A DNA stretch of 64,000 nt from a virus, in the IMG/VR virus record IMGVR_UViG_3300025652_000057, positions 1 to 64,000 of that record; one strand, 5' to 3'. Positions within the stretch are counted from its first letter, which is position 1; the number at the start of each line of letters is the position of its first letter. The notes beneath the pieces were generated by a model. That model was not told the DNA's origin. It did no database searches and worked only from the letters and a program-made list of their open reading frames with translations. Below are positions 15,386-25,066 of this stretch, piece after piece. Position numbers and translations under genes: made by a program.

Positions 15386-15393
15386 TATTTATT
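15386..15393 (-). promoter_or_regulatory. Variant late promoter ahead of gp19
   Basis: AATAAATA on the minus strand, one mismatch to TATAAATA, overlapping the gp18 stop and 27 bases ahead of the gp19 ATG. Position is right for a late promoter, but the single-base change makes it less certain. Confidence 0.45.
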
Positions 15394-17662
15394 AAGCCGC
15401 ACCAACGATCTCAGAGAACTCTACGCCTGATCTAACAGCGACAAAGTTCAACTGGATGAAGTTGATAGAACGTGCTGGCTTGATATAAATATCGCCAACA
15501 AATTGGTTAGTGTCAATCACTTGACCTGTGTTGTTTGATGTATCACAAACTACTTTAAAGTCATATATGCCACGTCTACCTTGAACGTCTCTAAGGAACG
15601 GTTCAACTAAGTTAACAAATGTGGCTCTAGTGAACTCATCGTTAAACTCAAATAATGTTGATTTAGCTGCTTGACTGATAGTCTTCTCAAGAACGATGAA
15701 CAATCTACGAACATTGATTCTATCAAATGCGCTTGATATGCCCGAATAAGTCTTGTCGCCAAATAACACTGTACCTTGACCAGGCTGAGTGATAACTGGG
15801 TTAATCCCATTCTTGTACAACAAGTCTCTTTGAGCTTTGTTAGGATTGACTCGTAGCTTAACAACATTCTTAACGTTGCCTCGATTGTATCCAGCAGGAG
15901 AGAACCAAGGATCTCTTAGATCGTCTGTTCTAGCACATAGTCCAGCGATGTCGCCATTCAATGGAACCCAACGATATACATCACCATACTTGTCATATTG
16001 GTACTTGTAGCCGCTATCCAAGACAGCATAGCTGCTTGCGGTTACGGAAGCTGCCCAATCTACGATATCTTGTGGAGTTAGGTCAGTCAATTCAGGAGAT
16101 ACGAACGCTACACAGTCTCTACGGACTTCAGCGATATTATCGATAATGTAGTTTGCGAGAGCATGAGTTTTAGCTTTACCTTGTAATACAAACGAGATAT
16201 CTACATCTGACGCATCGCTGAATAGATCGTATGCTGTAGCCAGATCGCCTAGAGTAACATCGTCTTCGTCTGAACCGTCAGCGCCAGTTGTTAATACCTG
16301 CTGAGATTTATGTCCAGTTAGCGTAGAGTTAACGACACTCAATTTAATCCAATTAGAAGATGCCTCAAGTACGTCAGTGATGAAGCTGGATGTTCCATCA
16401 AAGCTCTTGGTGCCAGGCGTCATTGAAAGATCATCGAATTTTTCGATGATAGAGCCTACTGTGCCTGTGATTTTACCATCAGCGTCTTTGACTACAACGT
16501 GAGCTTTGCCTAAAGTAGGCTGAGCATCAAATAAGTCTGCATCGCCCCACTGAGTAGTGAATGCTCCATTAGAAGAAGTTAGAGAGGTGTGACCTGTATA
16601 TCTACTAGTGAAAGTAACGTTTAATAACACTTTATCGTATCGGTAAAGCTTATATACAGAATCATCAGCAGTAGGTTTACCAATAAACTTGATGTTTTTA
16701 GGTGCGTCATCAGTGTGATTAATCGCATCAGCATAAGTTAATGCTAATTTAATTGTTCCTGTAGTTCCGCCATCCAGTAGTTTACCCCTGTCGGCAAGAG
16801 TATCTGTACCGTCATTTACTCTGATTGCAAAGTAAGTTTGCTCGTCTACTAGTGATCCTGTAGTTGCATCTGCAAATGTTACTGTTGTTGTGCTAAAACC
16901 ATTAAGATCGATTTTAACAGCATCACCAGTTTCAATAGCGTTATCACTACCAAGTGAAATAACACTAGACTGTACTGATGTAACACCATCTTCTAATTCT
17001 GTGATGATACCTGAAGCACTGTAGGCCGCAGTTGCATCAAGATCAACATCTGCATCTAAATTGATAACTGCATCTGGTGTGCCGTCACCTCCACCAACCG
17101 ATACTGTGGAAATCGTAAGACGCTGCTTGTTTGATGTGGCATGAGTGGGAGTAATAGAATCTCCTACTAAAATTGCGTCTGCTTCCGCCTTAGTTAATCC
17201 GTTGATTACTCCTGATGCGCTACTGGAATCAATTGCTAATGTACCTACAGATGCCGCTGCATCAAATGATCCGTTAACACAGTGAGACACTGCTATTGAG
17301 TTACCTAGCTCGCCCTTATACTTCGCTGTAAAGTTTTCGAATGTTTCGGTAGCTGCTACTAAGCCGACGGCGTCTGCACGAACCACATAAAGTGCATCAC
17401 TATATCCTAAGAAGTTAGCGGCAGTTAAAAATGTTTCATGGTTTGTCCATGTTAGTGTGTTAGCTGGCGAGTTAGTGTACCTAGTTGATGGTGCACCAAA
17501 ACGACTAACTAGCTCTTGCTCTGAAGTGATTAAAACTCTCTCGTTTGTAGGACCCCATCGAAATACGCCTGCGATTGCGCCTTCGGTTGTTCCAACAGCT
17601 GGAGTGCTATTTGTAAGATCGATTTCGCTTACGTTAATACCTGGACTTGTTTGAAAGGCCAT
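15392..17662 (-). CDS. gp18: gp18 contractile tail sheath protein
   Basis: The contractile sheath around the gp19 tube. The 756 residues exceed T4 gp18 (659) slightly. The N-terminus SPGINVSEIDLTNSTPAVGT and the C-terminal domain (SAFDRINVRRLFIVLEK, then TFVNLVEPFLRDVQGRRGI and SGVEFSEIVGA) are typical of sheath proteins; the central part, rich in Ser/Thr/Asp/Gly, is the variable outward-facing domains. It lies between terminase gp17 and tube gp19, has AAGGAGAA as ribosome site and a late promoter 59 bases upstream. Confidence 0.97.
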   Translation of the reverse strand: MAFQTSPGINVSEIDLTNSTPAVGTTEGAIAGVFRWGPTNERVLITSEQELVSRFGAPSTRYTNSPANTLTWTNHETFLTAANFLGYSDALYVVRADAVGLVAATETFENFTAKYKGELGNSIAVSHCVNGSFDAAASVGTLAIDSSSASGVINGLTKAEADAILVGDSITPTHATSNKQRLTISTVSVGGGDGTPDAVINLDADVDLDATAAYSASGIITELEDGVTSVQSSVISLGSDNAIETGDAVKIDLNGFSTTTVTFADATTGSLVDEQTYFAIRVNDGTDTLADRGKLLDGGTTGTIKLALTYADAINHTDDAPKNIKFIGKPTADDSVYKLYRYDKVLLNVTFTSRYTGHTSLTSSNGAFTTQWGDADLFDAQPTLGKAHVVVKDADGKITGTVGSIIEKFDDLSMTPGTKSFDGTSSFITDVLEASSNWIKLSVVNSTLTGHKSQQVLTTGADGSDEDDVTLGDLATAYDLFSDASDVDISFVLQGKAKTHALANYIIDNIAEVRRDCVAFVSPELTDLTPQDIVDWAASVTASSYAVLDSGYKYQYDKYGDVYRWVPLNGDIAGLCARTDDLRDPWFSPAGYNRGNVKNVVKLRVNPNKAQRDLLYKNGINPVITQPGQGTVLFGDKTYSGISSAFDRINVRRLFIVLEKTISQAAKSTLFEFNDEFTRATFVNLVEPFLRDVQGRRGIYDFKVVCDTSNNTGQVIDTNQFVGDIYIKPARSINFIQLNFVAVRSGVEFSEIVGAA

Positions 17663-17720
17663 TGTTGATTTCTCCTTGTTAATTTTGTAAGTTACAAACT
17701 TGTTTTATTTTCTATTTCTA

Positions 17721-17728
17721 TATTTATA
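17721..17728 (-). promoter_or_regulatory. T4-type late promoter for gp18-gp19
   Basis: Exact TATAAATA on the minus strand in the gap behind gp17, 59 bases upstream of the gp18 ATG. Confidence 0.8.
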
Positions 17729-17743
17729 ATAAACAGAACTTAG

Positions 17744-19369
17744 CTATTGAAGCCAGCTATTATCGTCATCCGATACCGAGGTCAGTGTAGGAGAGGCTGT
17801 ATCTGTGTCATATGCGTTGAATCCGATGGGCATCATACTTTCAGCCAGCTCCTCTTCATTTCTCTGTCTGAGCGCATTTACTGTGTTTATGTTAGTGATT
17901 TCTTTGAAGAACATTTGATCTGTCATCCAAGCAAATAGCACTAATCCCATAACTAAATCGTCATGGCAACCAGATTCTGCTTCATAAGAATTAGCTTTTC
18001 TAGAAAATGTAGATAGTTCGTTTATTGTGTCAAAGTCATTCAATATCAGTTGATCTTGTTCAACTAACATCTTGAGCATATTGCATCCGACTGCCTTGAC
18101 TGCCTTTGTTGTTCGAATACCTTTATCTGCTTTCTTTGAGAATCCTGTAGATATTCTTTTACCTGATCTACCTGCGGACTCTGTGAACATGAGTGTCTCT
18201 ACCTCAAATTCGTAATGCAATACTTCTGAGACTTGCTCACCTATATCATTGACTTCCACTAATGTGTAAGCCTCATTATAACTCTTTATACTTCTATATA
18301 TGATTTCAGCGTAGTCGATAGGCGTTATCATATTATCTTTAAATACACAAACCTGTCTATACGGCATCTCTGTAACATCGATAATCTGAAATGCTGAGTA
18401 ATCTAATCCTTTGCCTCTGGCGACATCCACGATACAGCAGTATGTGTGATCTTTCACTGGTCTTTCATACACTTTCATATGCTGTGTTTGAGCAAGAGGA
18501 TTTCTAGCTACTAAGCTCTTTAGCTTTCCTCCCTCGATAAGTGTACCTGATGATCCTAGAAATCCACACTCAAATTCTTGTGAGAACTTCTGTGTATCGC
18601 CTTCCATTGCGGCAAGTGTGTCTTTTCTCCACTTCTCGTCACGACCAGGCACTCTTTGCCAAGGCACTTCAACATACTCAAAGCCATTAGTATCTTCTTT
18701 CGCACCTATGCAAGTCTTATAGAAATGATTCAGTCCGTTTGGTGTAGATGTGTACAACATCTTTGTAGTTTTACCAGATGATATTGTTGGGAATACTGAA
18801 GCAAAGAACTCGTCCCAGTTCTCAACAAAAGCTGTTTCATCTATGTATAGGAATGATATAGATTTACCACGAATAGCACTTGATGAAGTTGAGCCAGCAA
18901 TAATCTTACATCCGTTTTCAAACTCAACAGAACCTTTGTTCCATTCGATCACGCCCTGTTGTAGCCACTTAGGTAATGCTTCATATGCTATCTTGATTCG
19001 ATCTAGAATCTCACGAGCAGCATCGCCTTTGTTGGCGAGTAGAGCACAAGTCTTGTGGTCGTTGAATAATACGTAGTGTAATATAACTGCAACCGCAGTT
19101 GTAGTCTTACCTGCTTGTCGTGAGGTTACTACAGCTACTCTTCGATTATTGGTTATCTTTTCGACAATCTCTTTCTGATAATCGTACATCTTGATTGGAA
19201 TAAGACCGTGGTCAACGTGTACAATTTGAATGTATTTCTCTGAGAAGTATACTGGATCTTGAGCGCATTTAATGAACTCTCCAACCATATCCTGAGTAAA
19301 CTCAATAGGAGTACCCTTTCTCTTTAGGTTGGCGTTACCATTATAGCCTCGTTCTAGCAACTTAGACAT
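17744..19369 (-). CDS. gp17: gp17 terminase large subunit
   Basis: The packaging motor: an N-terminal ATPase drives DNA into the prohead through gp20 and a C-terminal RNase-H-fold nuclease cuts headful lengths. The 541 residues show Walker A SRQAGKTT (83-90), Walker B FLYIDE (173-178), the coupling motif LYTSTPNG, and nuclease acidic residues in IVDVARGKGLDYSAF and HDDLVMGLVLFAW. Its ATG lies inside the end of gp16 (eight-base overlap), pointing to coupled synthesis of the two subunits. Confidence 0.98.
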   Translation of the reverse strand: MSKLLERGYNGNANLKRKGTPIEFTQDMVGEFIKCAQDPVYFSEKYIQIVHVDHGLIPIKMYDYQKEIVEKITNNRRVAVVTSRQAGKTTTAVAVILHYVLFNDHKTCALLANKGDAAREILDRIKIAYEALPKWLQQGVIEWNKGSVEFENGCKIIAGSTSSSAIRGKSISFLYIDETAFVENWDEFFASVFPTISSGKTTKMLYTSTPNGLNHFYKTCIGAKEDTNGFEYVEVPWQRVPGRDEKWRKDTLAAMEGDTQKFSQEFECGFLGSSGTLIEGGKLKSLVARNPLAQTQHMKVYERPVKDHTYCCIVDVARGKGLDYSAFQIIDVTEMPYRQVCVFKDNMITPIDYAEIIYRSIKSYNEAYTLVEVNDIGEQVSEVLHYEFEVETLMFTESAGRSGKRISTGFSKKADKGIRTTKAVKAVGCNMLKMLVEQDQLILNDFDTINELSTFSRKANSYEAESGCHDDLVMGLVLFAWMTDQMFFKEITNINTVNALRQRNEEELAESMMPIGFNAYDTDTASPTLTSVSDDDNSWLQ

Positions 19370-19778
19370 CTTTAGTTTTCATGTCCTTTAGTAGTTGCTG
19401 TAGCTCGTTCGTGGAGCCTACGAATAGATTATTATTCGTCGTTAAGCCTTTAGGTACTTCTCCACCACCAATCTCAGATTCAGCTTTGATTTTATCTGTA
19501 GACATCTTAACGAGGTCTTTGTTTGCGTCAACAAGCGTCTTCATGATTGTTGAAACAACCTCATATGCTCTTGGGTGCTCGGATGCCTTTGCCACGTCGA
19601 GCATCTGCTCTAACGCCTCTGTTCCAGACTCGATTACATTATAAAAGTTGCTTCTAGCATATTCATAATCTTTGTCTATCTTGTTGTCAGTGGGAACTTC
19701 TACTCGTTCAATTACTTTCCCTTCAACTACATCATCCAGAGGCTCAAGTCCTAAACTTTTACCTATCTCATCAATCAT
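19362..19778 (-). CDS. gp16: gp16 terminase small subunit
   Basis: The DNA-recognition regulator of gp17. It is short (138 residues), mainly helical and highly charged (NVIESGTEALEQMLDVAKASEHPRAYEVVST), as in T4-like gp16. I chose the ATG at 19778, giving MIDEIGKSLGLEPLDD, because it begins four bases behind the gp15 stop with GAGGACG upstream. The alternative ATG at 19805 would overlap gp15 by 23 bases and has GGAG immediately abutting the ATG. It overlaps gp17 by eight bases. Confidence 0.88.
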   Translation of the reverse strand: MIDEIGKSLGLEPLDDVVEGKVIERVEVPTDNKIDKDYEYARSNFYNVIESGTEALEQMLDVAKASEHPRAYEVVSTIMKTLVDANKDLVKMSTDKIKAESEIGGGEVPKGLTTNNNLFVGSTNELQQLLKDMKTKDV

Positions 19779-19782
19779 AATA

Positions 19783-20745
19783 TTAACTTTCGTCCTCTGT
19801 TCCATCTCCGTCTACTATCTGCACAATATACTCCCACTCTTCTCCGTTGGTTGGAACCGGAGTTACTTGAGAAAAGGATGGTATGGAATTACCATTCGCT
19901 GTGAATATGTCACCAAGTTTATATACGTTTCCTGTAAGGGATGATCCAGTAAGATATGTATTCCAATCGGCTTGAGTACTGGTTCCAAAATCATATATCT
20001 TGTATTGTTTACCAGATTCCAGTACAGTAGAACTAGCAGTTGCTGTCACAGGTATAGTCTCAACCTGAACAGTTATTTGCTCCCCACCCTCACTATCTAC
20101 TAGTGACGGATATAAGTCAACGTCAACAAACTTGATTCTCTTCTTCTCTGTCACTGGCCCATAGAAGAATGCCTTCATTGTAAAGTTCAGTGTCCAGACC
20201 AATGCTCGTCTTGTCTGAAAGTCTGATTCATAGGTGTCTTCTTGAGATACGCTATTCAGGACAATAGGAATATCAACATACTTGTTAATAGCATCTATCG
20301 TCTTAACACTTACGGTACAATCTGGCTTAAAGTACGGTAGTATCTGTTCAAGAATCTTCATACCATCTTCATTGTACTTTGTCATGATATTAAGTTGAAA
20401 CTCGATATCATATGGAGCAGGTGAAAACATAGTCTGTAGTGTGCCTGATGAAGTCGTTCCTGAGACCGTTTTATTCAAGCTACCTAGCTTTCTCTCTGCA
20501 CTGTATGTCATGCCACTAATTTCAAATGACATTCTAGGTAGAGTCATAGCAGGAGCATCTAAGTTGGGATCTTGCTCTAGTTTAGCGAGCATCTTCTGCA
20601 TGGGTGCATAGTTAATAGGCACGACCATCTTCTGTATTGCTGTGCCTGCGTTGTCCTTTCTAGTGATCTCTATGTCGTTAAACATCGTGCCAAAAACAGC
20701 AACATATCGTCTAGTAGATTCGTTATAAAAATGATTACCGTACAT
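19783..20745 (-). CDS. gp15: gp15 tail terminator / sheath stabiliser with C-terminal module insertion
   Basis: gp15 caps the tail and joins it to the neck. The 320-residue protein starts GNHFYNESTRRYVAVFGTMFNDIEI and contains LVWTLNFTMKAFFYGPV, both typical of T4-like gp15. From residue 248 on it carries one copy of the module seen in other structural proteins of this phage (YKIYDFGTSTQADW ... GDIFTANG), which explains the extra length over T4 (272). The ATG overlaps the gp14 stop (TAATG). Confidence 0.92.
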   Translation of the reverse strand: MYGNHFYNESTRRYVAVFGTMFNDIEITRKDNAGTAIQKMVVPINYAPMQKMLAKLEQDPNLDAPAMTLPRMSFEISGMTYSAERKLGSLNKTVSGTTSSGTLQTMFSPAPYDIEFQLNIMTKYNEDGMKILEQILPYFKPDCTVSVKTIDAINKYVDIPIVLNSVSQEDTYESDFQTRRALVWTLNFTMKAFFYGPVTEKKRIKFVDVDLYPSLVDSEGGEQITVQVETIPVTATASSTVLESGKQYKIYDFGTSTQADWNTYLTGSSLTGNVYKLGDIFTANGNSIPSFSQVTPVPTNGEEWEYIVQIVDGDGTEDES

Positions 20746-22241
20746 TAGAATGTATCCTCACCGAATGGATTACTTTGACTGAAGTCGATTATGTTGTCAG
20801 ATGCAACACCTGTATTCTTATCGATAAAGCTTTCGAGTGCTGTGTTGTCTGATAGCGCATCTCTCGACACAATAACTTTCGCTTCACCACCAGTGATTCT
20901 AATATCAGTTGCGCTGAATGTGGAGCCGACTGGTTGATAGTTACCAAGTGCTTCTAATGTCCCGAGGGCACTTTGTAGCATAGCGCCCCATAATTGAACT
21001 GAAGTTATATTCTCTGTTCCTGATGTATTCACTATAGATACTCTAGGTGTTGAGATGTTAGCGCCGAATGATGCCTGGACAGAAACTCTCTGCCATTCAC
21101 TAGACTGAGGAATGTCAACTTCTGCTCCTAGAGCATCGTTAGCGGAGTTATCGATACGTAGCTTCATGCCCGCTGTAGCACTCTTAACATATATTGATGC
21201 GGTGAAGTATCGACCGCTCGGAGATATGGATACTGCTTGACTCAACGAGCCAGAGTTTGTTGCTTGGAATGTATATGTATTAGCATTATTGCCACCGATT
21301 GGATCAACATTAATGGCTGAACCAGCTACGGATGTTTGTTGCCAAGTATTACTGGGTATTCCGTCTGCTAGTCTGCTGGTAAAGAATAGATCATTCTGTC
21401 TACTTGCTCCATTTAGTGCTTTGTACTCATATGTACCACTCGCTACCGGCGTAAACTTCTTCGTAGTCTGATTATATCCATTCGCTAAAGTTGTAGTGCC
21501 GTTGTTGTATATTCCCAACTCTACAGCACTATCCAAGTAAATGTGATTAGATGCGTGAGACTGATCGAATGTATATTCTATGCCCTCATTAAGCTCTAAT
21601 GTGTAAGCTGGTAATACGTCACCAGATGCACTAGACTGCTTGATATAGAATGCATATCCATCATTGACTTGAACCGTGAATGAGTTGTCTGCAACCACAA
21701 GACTCTCGAATATATTAACATTCTTGAACTCGTCATCGATGAACTTATGACCGGTGGAGAATCTTTCACCACTGAACTCGAATAACTCAGCACGAAGATC
21801 GTATGTTTGCAGTGATCCCATCTGATAGAAGATAGACTCATGCTCGACGTGCTGAATCTCGAATATCTTCTTGTTCAAAGGAAGATAGATCAGATCGCCC
21901 TCAAGCGGTCTGGTGTTTTCTTCGTTTGATCCGATCTCTGATTCATATGTTCTTTGAGCAATCGTCATTGTAATCGAGTCACGAATCTGAAGTCCAAACT
22001 TAGATAGGAAGTCTCCCTCACCTTCAAATCCATCAACACTCTTCACATACATTTCTGCCATGTACGCATCATTGAATGTCGAGATATCGTCTTCGTTGAG
22101 AATATCATCTTTTCCAACTAGGGTTCTAGGTATGTACCAAACGTCCATGCCGTAGATTCGAATCGACTCGATGACCAGGTCCTCGACGAGGTTTTGCTCC
22201 ATCGAGTTTTCAAAGTTCTCAAAATAATAATTTTTAGCCAC
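20745..22241 (-). CDS. gp14: gp14 neck protein with large beta-sandwich-like insert
   Basis: A neck protein that with gp13 closes the filled head. The ends (NMEQNLVEDLVIESIRIYGM, DLIYLPLNKKIFEIQHVEHE, and the C-terminal DNIIDFSQSNPFGEDTF) are typical gp14. At 498 residues it is about twice T4 gp14 (256): residues roughly 190-440 are an insert rich in Ser, Thr, Gly and aromatic residues, with segments such as RYFTASIYVKSATAGMKLRI and SSEWQRVSVQASFG that look like a carbohydrate-binding or jelly-roll module. The start codon is GTG, with AGGA eight bases upstream and the gp13 stop four bases before it. Confidence 0.92.
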   Translation of the reverse strand: MAKNYYFENFENSMEQNLVEDLVIESIRIYGMDVWYIPRTLVGKDDILNEDDISTFNDAYMAEMYVKSVDGFEGEGDFLSKFGLQIRDSITMTIAQRTYESEIGSNEENTRPLEGDLIYLPLNKKIFEIQHVEHESIFYQMGSLQTYDLRAELFEFSGERFSTGHKFIDDEFKNVNIFESLVVADNSFTVQVNDGYAFYIKQSSASGDVLPAYTLELNEGIEYTFDQSHASNHIYLDSAVELGIYNNGTTTLANGYNQTTKKFTPVASGTYEYKALNGASRQNDLFFTSRLADGIPSNTWQQTSVAGSAINVDPIGGNNANTYTFQATNSGSLSQAVSISPSGRYFTASIYVKSATAGMKLRIDNSANDALGAEVDIPQSSEWQRVSVQASFGANISTPRVSIVNTSGTENITSVQLWGAMLQSALGTLEALGNYQPVGSTFSATDIRITGGEAKVIVSRDALSDNTALESFIDKNTGVASDNIIDFSQSNPFGEDTF

Positions 22242-22245
22242 TTTT

Positions 22246-23244
22246 TTATCCTATCATATCGACTGAGGGTAGAGAATAGCTGTTATACATCTCTTCTTCT
22301 AGCTTCTGTATCTCTTCTCTAGCATCGTTTAAAATTTGTTCACCATTGAACTGAACATTGCCGGGTAGGGTCATGCCGTTAAACTTGGTAAGGTTCGAAC
22401 CCCACTGATACTTGATTTTTGCTGTAGCATAATTCTGTAGAAAACGATCTTTCCAAACATCAGAGTATGTTGCAGGATCGACAATTGAGTATGCTTCAAT
22501 GACGATGTATTGGCCGACAACAAGTGTGTTCCAGTCCATATCTAAGTTTATTCTGTCTTGATGTCTATTATATCGCATGGGAACTGCACCAACGAGAAGC
22601 TCTTCCATTAGCTGTAGGTGTGACATTGCCATTTGAAAGGTTATTAACTCAGAGCTAACTATATTGTGAAGATTTTCTAGTATGAAATGATACTTCGCAT
22701 TAAATATGCCAGATCCTATCGATGTTGTAGAGTTTGGAGTGAATACGTTAACTGCTCCGATAATATTTTCAGGAACGGGAATATATTCAAGCTCAAACGA
22801 TCCTTGATGTATTGCTGTTACTTCTTTTACTGCACCATCACCGATTTTAGTCTGATACGTTTCACTTGTGACATTCTTTGCTACGGTAAATGTTCCAGAG
22901 CTAGGCTTTTTAAAGTATAGTCTGTTTGCAGTCAGGTCTATAGCACCGACAAGCATTTGAGCAGTAGCAGCCGCATTACCGTCCGCTGCGTCTACCTCAG
23001 ATACGACATCTCCTACTGCAAAGTCGCCTTCAGCGAGAGCTGCGAACTCTATGAAGGAGTTTGTTACCTGATGCTTAACGTAAGTCTTCTCGACGCCATC
23101 GAAGTGGTAGTCGTAGTAGAATTGAAGTGCTTCTTCAATACGATCATCAACTTGGTCTTGATCGACGTTTATCTCAATGACGGGCTTACCTAATTTTCTT
23201 AAGCACCATTCTTTGAATTGCGTTTTTGTTGTCGGCTGTGCCAT
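22246..23244 (-). CDS. gp13: gp13 neck protein (head completion)
   Basis: The partner of gp14 in the neck. The 332-residue sequence has the family opening KTQFKEWCLRKLGKPVIEINVDQDQVDDRIEEAL, then LQFYYDYHFDGVEKTYVKHQ, and the C-terminal WGSNLTKFNGMTLPGNVQFN. Length is close to T4 (309). It is followed directly by gp14. The ATG is preceded by AGGAAAGAG and a late promoter 32 bases upstream, so it heads the gp13-gp14-gp15-gp16-gp17 transcription unit. Confidence 0.95.
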   Translation of the reverse strand: MAQPTTKTQFKEWCLRKLGKPVIEINVDQDQVDDRIEEALQFYYDYHFDGVEKTYVKHQVTNSFIEFAALAEGDFAVGDVVSEVDAADGNAAATAQMLVGAIDLTANRLYFKKPSSGTFTVAKNVTSETYQTKIGDGAVKEVTAIHQGSFELEYIPVPENIIGAVNVFTPNSTTSIGSGIFNAKYHFILENLHNIVSSELITFQMAMSHLQLMEELLVGAVPMRYNRHQDRINLDMDWNTLVVGQYIVIEAYSIVDPATYSDVWKDRFLQNYATAKIKYQWGSNLTKFNGMTLPGNVQFNGEQILNDAREEIQKLEEEMYNSYSLPSVDMIG

Positions 23245-23275
23245 GTCTCTTTCCTAATTATAATATTGATTATAG

Positions 23276-23283
23276 TATTTATA
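23276..23283 (-). promoter_or_regulatory. T4-type late promoter for the gp13-gp17 unit
   Basis: Exact TATAAATA on the minus strand, 32 bases ahead of the gp13 ATG, in the gap behind the small gene ending at 23295. Confidence 0.83.
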
Positions 23284-23294
23284 AGCGACGATTA

Positions 23295-23594
23295 CTATCT
23301 AGTAGCTATAGTCTCAAGTGGCTTCAGGTCAACGACTATCCAATCTTCTGTTTTATATACGTAATAGCCTTCTGTTAGAGGATTAGGTATAGCTAGAGAG
23401 ATCATAGCAAATCTATAGGATGTATCGTCGGTTTGTAGTGTACCGTTATCTGCTATGTAGAAAGCTATCGTACTATTTATATGTGCTATGGCAGTATCTA
23501 GTGTAGTACTACCACCGCTTGTGGGGTAGCCACTGTCTATGACTTGAACTTCACCATTATTCTTCTCGTATTTAAGGTAGTATTTGTATGCCAT
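23295..23594 (-). CDS. Small unknown protein in the structural operon
   Basis: A 99-residue protein I do not recognise. It is beta-rich by appearance (YKYYLKYEKNNGEVQVIDSG; GYYVYKTEDWIVVDLKPLET) and has no signal or membrane segment. Its ATG overlaps the stop of the 357-residue structural gene (TAATG), so the two are translationally coupled and it is probably also a virion or assembly protein. It is the last gene before the late promoter of gp13. Confidence 0.75.
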   Translation of the reverse strand: MAYKYYLKYEKNNGEVQVIDSGYPTSGGSTTLDTAIAHINSTIAFYIADNGTLQTDDTSYRFAMISLAIPNPLTEGYYVYKTEDWIVVDLKPLETIATR

Positions 23595-24667
23595 TAGAAG
23601 TTCTCCACTGATCCGAAGATTTTTTGTATTTGTATATTCGAGCTTAACTGGCTATTTGGAGTTTCTTCCAGTTTCGTTCTAATCTGAATCTGTCTGGCTA
23701 ATGATGTTAGAGGTAGAGTTATATCGTAATGATGTTCAACGAATTCCTCTGTTGATATCGTTTGTGTGTATGCTCCATCTTGATTTTGTCCTAAGAAAGA
23801 TGAAAGAGTTGCTGATCTTGGCGTATTCTCGACAGTGACCAATGGCGATCCATTACCCGCTAAGAATGCAGAGTCACTATAATATATAGTGTCGCCAGAT
23901 ACAAACGTATTAGAGAAATCAAGATATGATATTATCGTCGTATCAGATCCTGCGTCATACCACACGGCATCTAAGGGAAACACTGTTGTTCCTGTGGCTG
24001 CTAGAGATATGCTGCCGTGCGGAGATATAAACTCTGTTTGATTGCCAGCAATGTTCGCTCTCTTTCCGAATGATGGAAAATATCCAGAGTCTGGATCTGC
24101 GTTTACGAGTGTAGTCACAAACTGTCTACTGGCCGTAGGGTTCGAAACATATCTGATCTGATCTCGTATCGTATATCTTGCAGTATTTCCGACACCGAGA
24201 GTACCAGTAACATTAACATAGAATCTTAGCGTTACTCTAACTCTTTGTCTTTTTGGGCCACCCTTTGGTGCAGGTATACCCAAGTACTGAAATGTAGATG
24301 TTCCGAAGCCTGTGTAGGTGCTTGTTAATGCTTTACCGCCACCAGGATAGTCTCCAAAACCGAACTCTCTCTTGAATGGATATATTTCAGGTGTTTGATT
24401 GTCTATTTTGTCGTCTAGTGAAGTTGCTGAGTTTTTCCAAGATGTTGTGGATAGATCATAGTAGAGATATGCGTCATCAACTGGACTAGTTATCGCAACA
24501 TTAGATAGGTTGCCTAGTGTGAAGTTAGCAGGATCTATCTGAAACTTTTCCACTACTAAACTGCCATCTGGATTCAGATTAGCGTTTAGATTCTGTGAGA
24601 AGCTACTGACAGAGACCGATAAAGAGTCATCGATGCTCAGGCTTGCTGTTAACTCTTCATCATTCAT
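23594..24667 (-). CDS. Putative fibre or virion structural protein
   Basis: A 357-residue protein without a recognisable enzymatic motif. Composition is that of a phage appendage protein: Ser/Thr/Asn-rich N-terminus (TASLSIDDSLSVSVSSFSQN), the sequence NFTLGNLSNVAI and VDDAYLYYDLSTTSWKNS, which resemble the short linker repeats common at the base of tail fibres, and a beta-rich C-terminus. It is coupled by TAATG overlaps to both neighbours. A role as a fibre or decoration protein is inference from context. Confidence 0.75.
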   Translation of the reverse strand: MNDEELTASLSIDDSLSVSVSSFSQNLNANLNPDGSLVVEKFQIDPANFTLGNLSNVAITSPVDDAYLYYDLSTTSWKNSATSLDDKIDNQTPEIYPFKREFGFGDYPGGGKALTSTYTGFGTSTFQYLGIPAPKGGPKRQRVRVTLRFYVNVTGTLGVGNTARYTIRDQIRYVSNPTASRQFVTTLVNADPDSGYFPSFGKRANIAGNQTEFISPHGSISLAATGTTVFPLDAVWYDAGSDTTIISYLDFSNTFVSGDTIYYSDSAFLAGNGSPLVTVENTPRSATLSSFLGQNQDGAYTQTISTEEFVEHHYDITLPLTSLARQIQIRTKLEETPNSQLSSNIQIQKIFGSVENF

Positions 24668-25041
24668 TATGCTCTAGTCATCCCTGCGGTCACTGTGACT
24701 GTGCCCTGCACAACACGAGTTATTATAGCAGGATCACCACTATCTGTGATTTCTATATCATATAGATATCTACCAGGCTCTAGGTCCGCTGTTCCAACTT
24801 GTGTAACTACGCCGTCTGTGAGAACGGATGCATTAGGTAGTTTGATCGTGATTTGACCTAAGGCTCCATTATCTGTGCATACGAAACTTGCGGCAGAAGT
24901 GGACGATGAGTAGTTCTTTCGCATTTGTCCTAGTGCTGTATGACTTGCCAGACTGAATACTGACCCGTCTGCGGCCTTTACGTCGATAGTAGCACTAAAG
25001 TCTGCTCCTTGATCGATTGTTATATTTGCTTTAATTGCCAT
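24667..25041 (-). CDS. Small beta-sandwich structural protein
   Basis: A 124-residue protein beginning MAIKANITIDQGADFSATID, followed by alternating strands and LEPGRYLYDIEITDSG. This layout is that of the N-terminal beta-sandwich of phage baseplate upper / fibre-attachment proteins and similar proteins recur in marine T4-like phages. I set the start at 25041, where GGAG precedes the ATG; the longer open frame to 25389 would run past the late promoter and under the divergent plus-strand gene. A late promoter lies 27 bases upstream. Confidence 0.8.
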   Translation of the reverse strand: MAIKANITIDQGADFSATIDVKAADGSVFSLASHTALGQMRKNYSSSTSAASFVCTDNGALGQITIKLPNASVLTDGVVTQVGTADLEPGRYLYDIEITDSGDPAIITRVVQGTVTVTAGMTRA

Positions 25042-25066
25042 CTTTTTTCTCCAATAGATACTACAG

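Noticed and set aside
17683-17702. Inverted repeat TTTGTAA/TTACAAA ahead of gp18
   Set aside because: Arms are separated by one base, so no hairpin can form, and a single AT-rich copy is not evidence for an operator.
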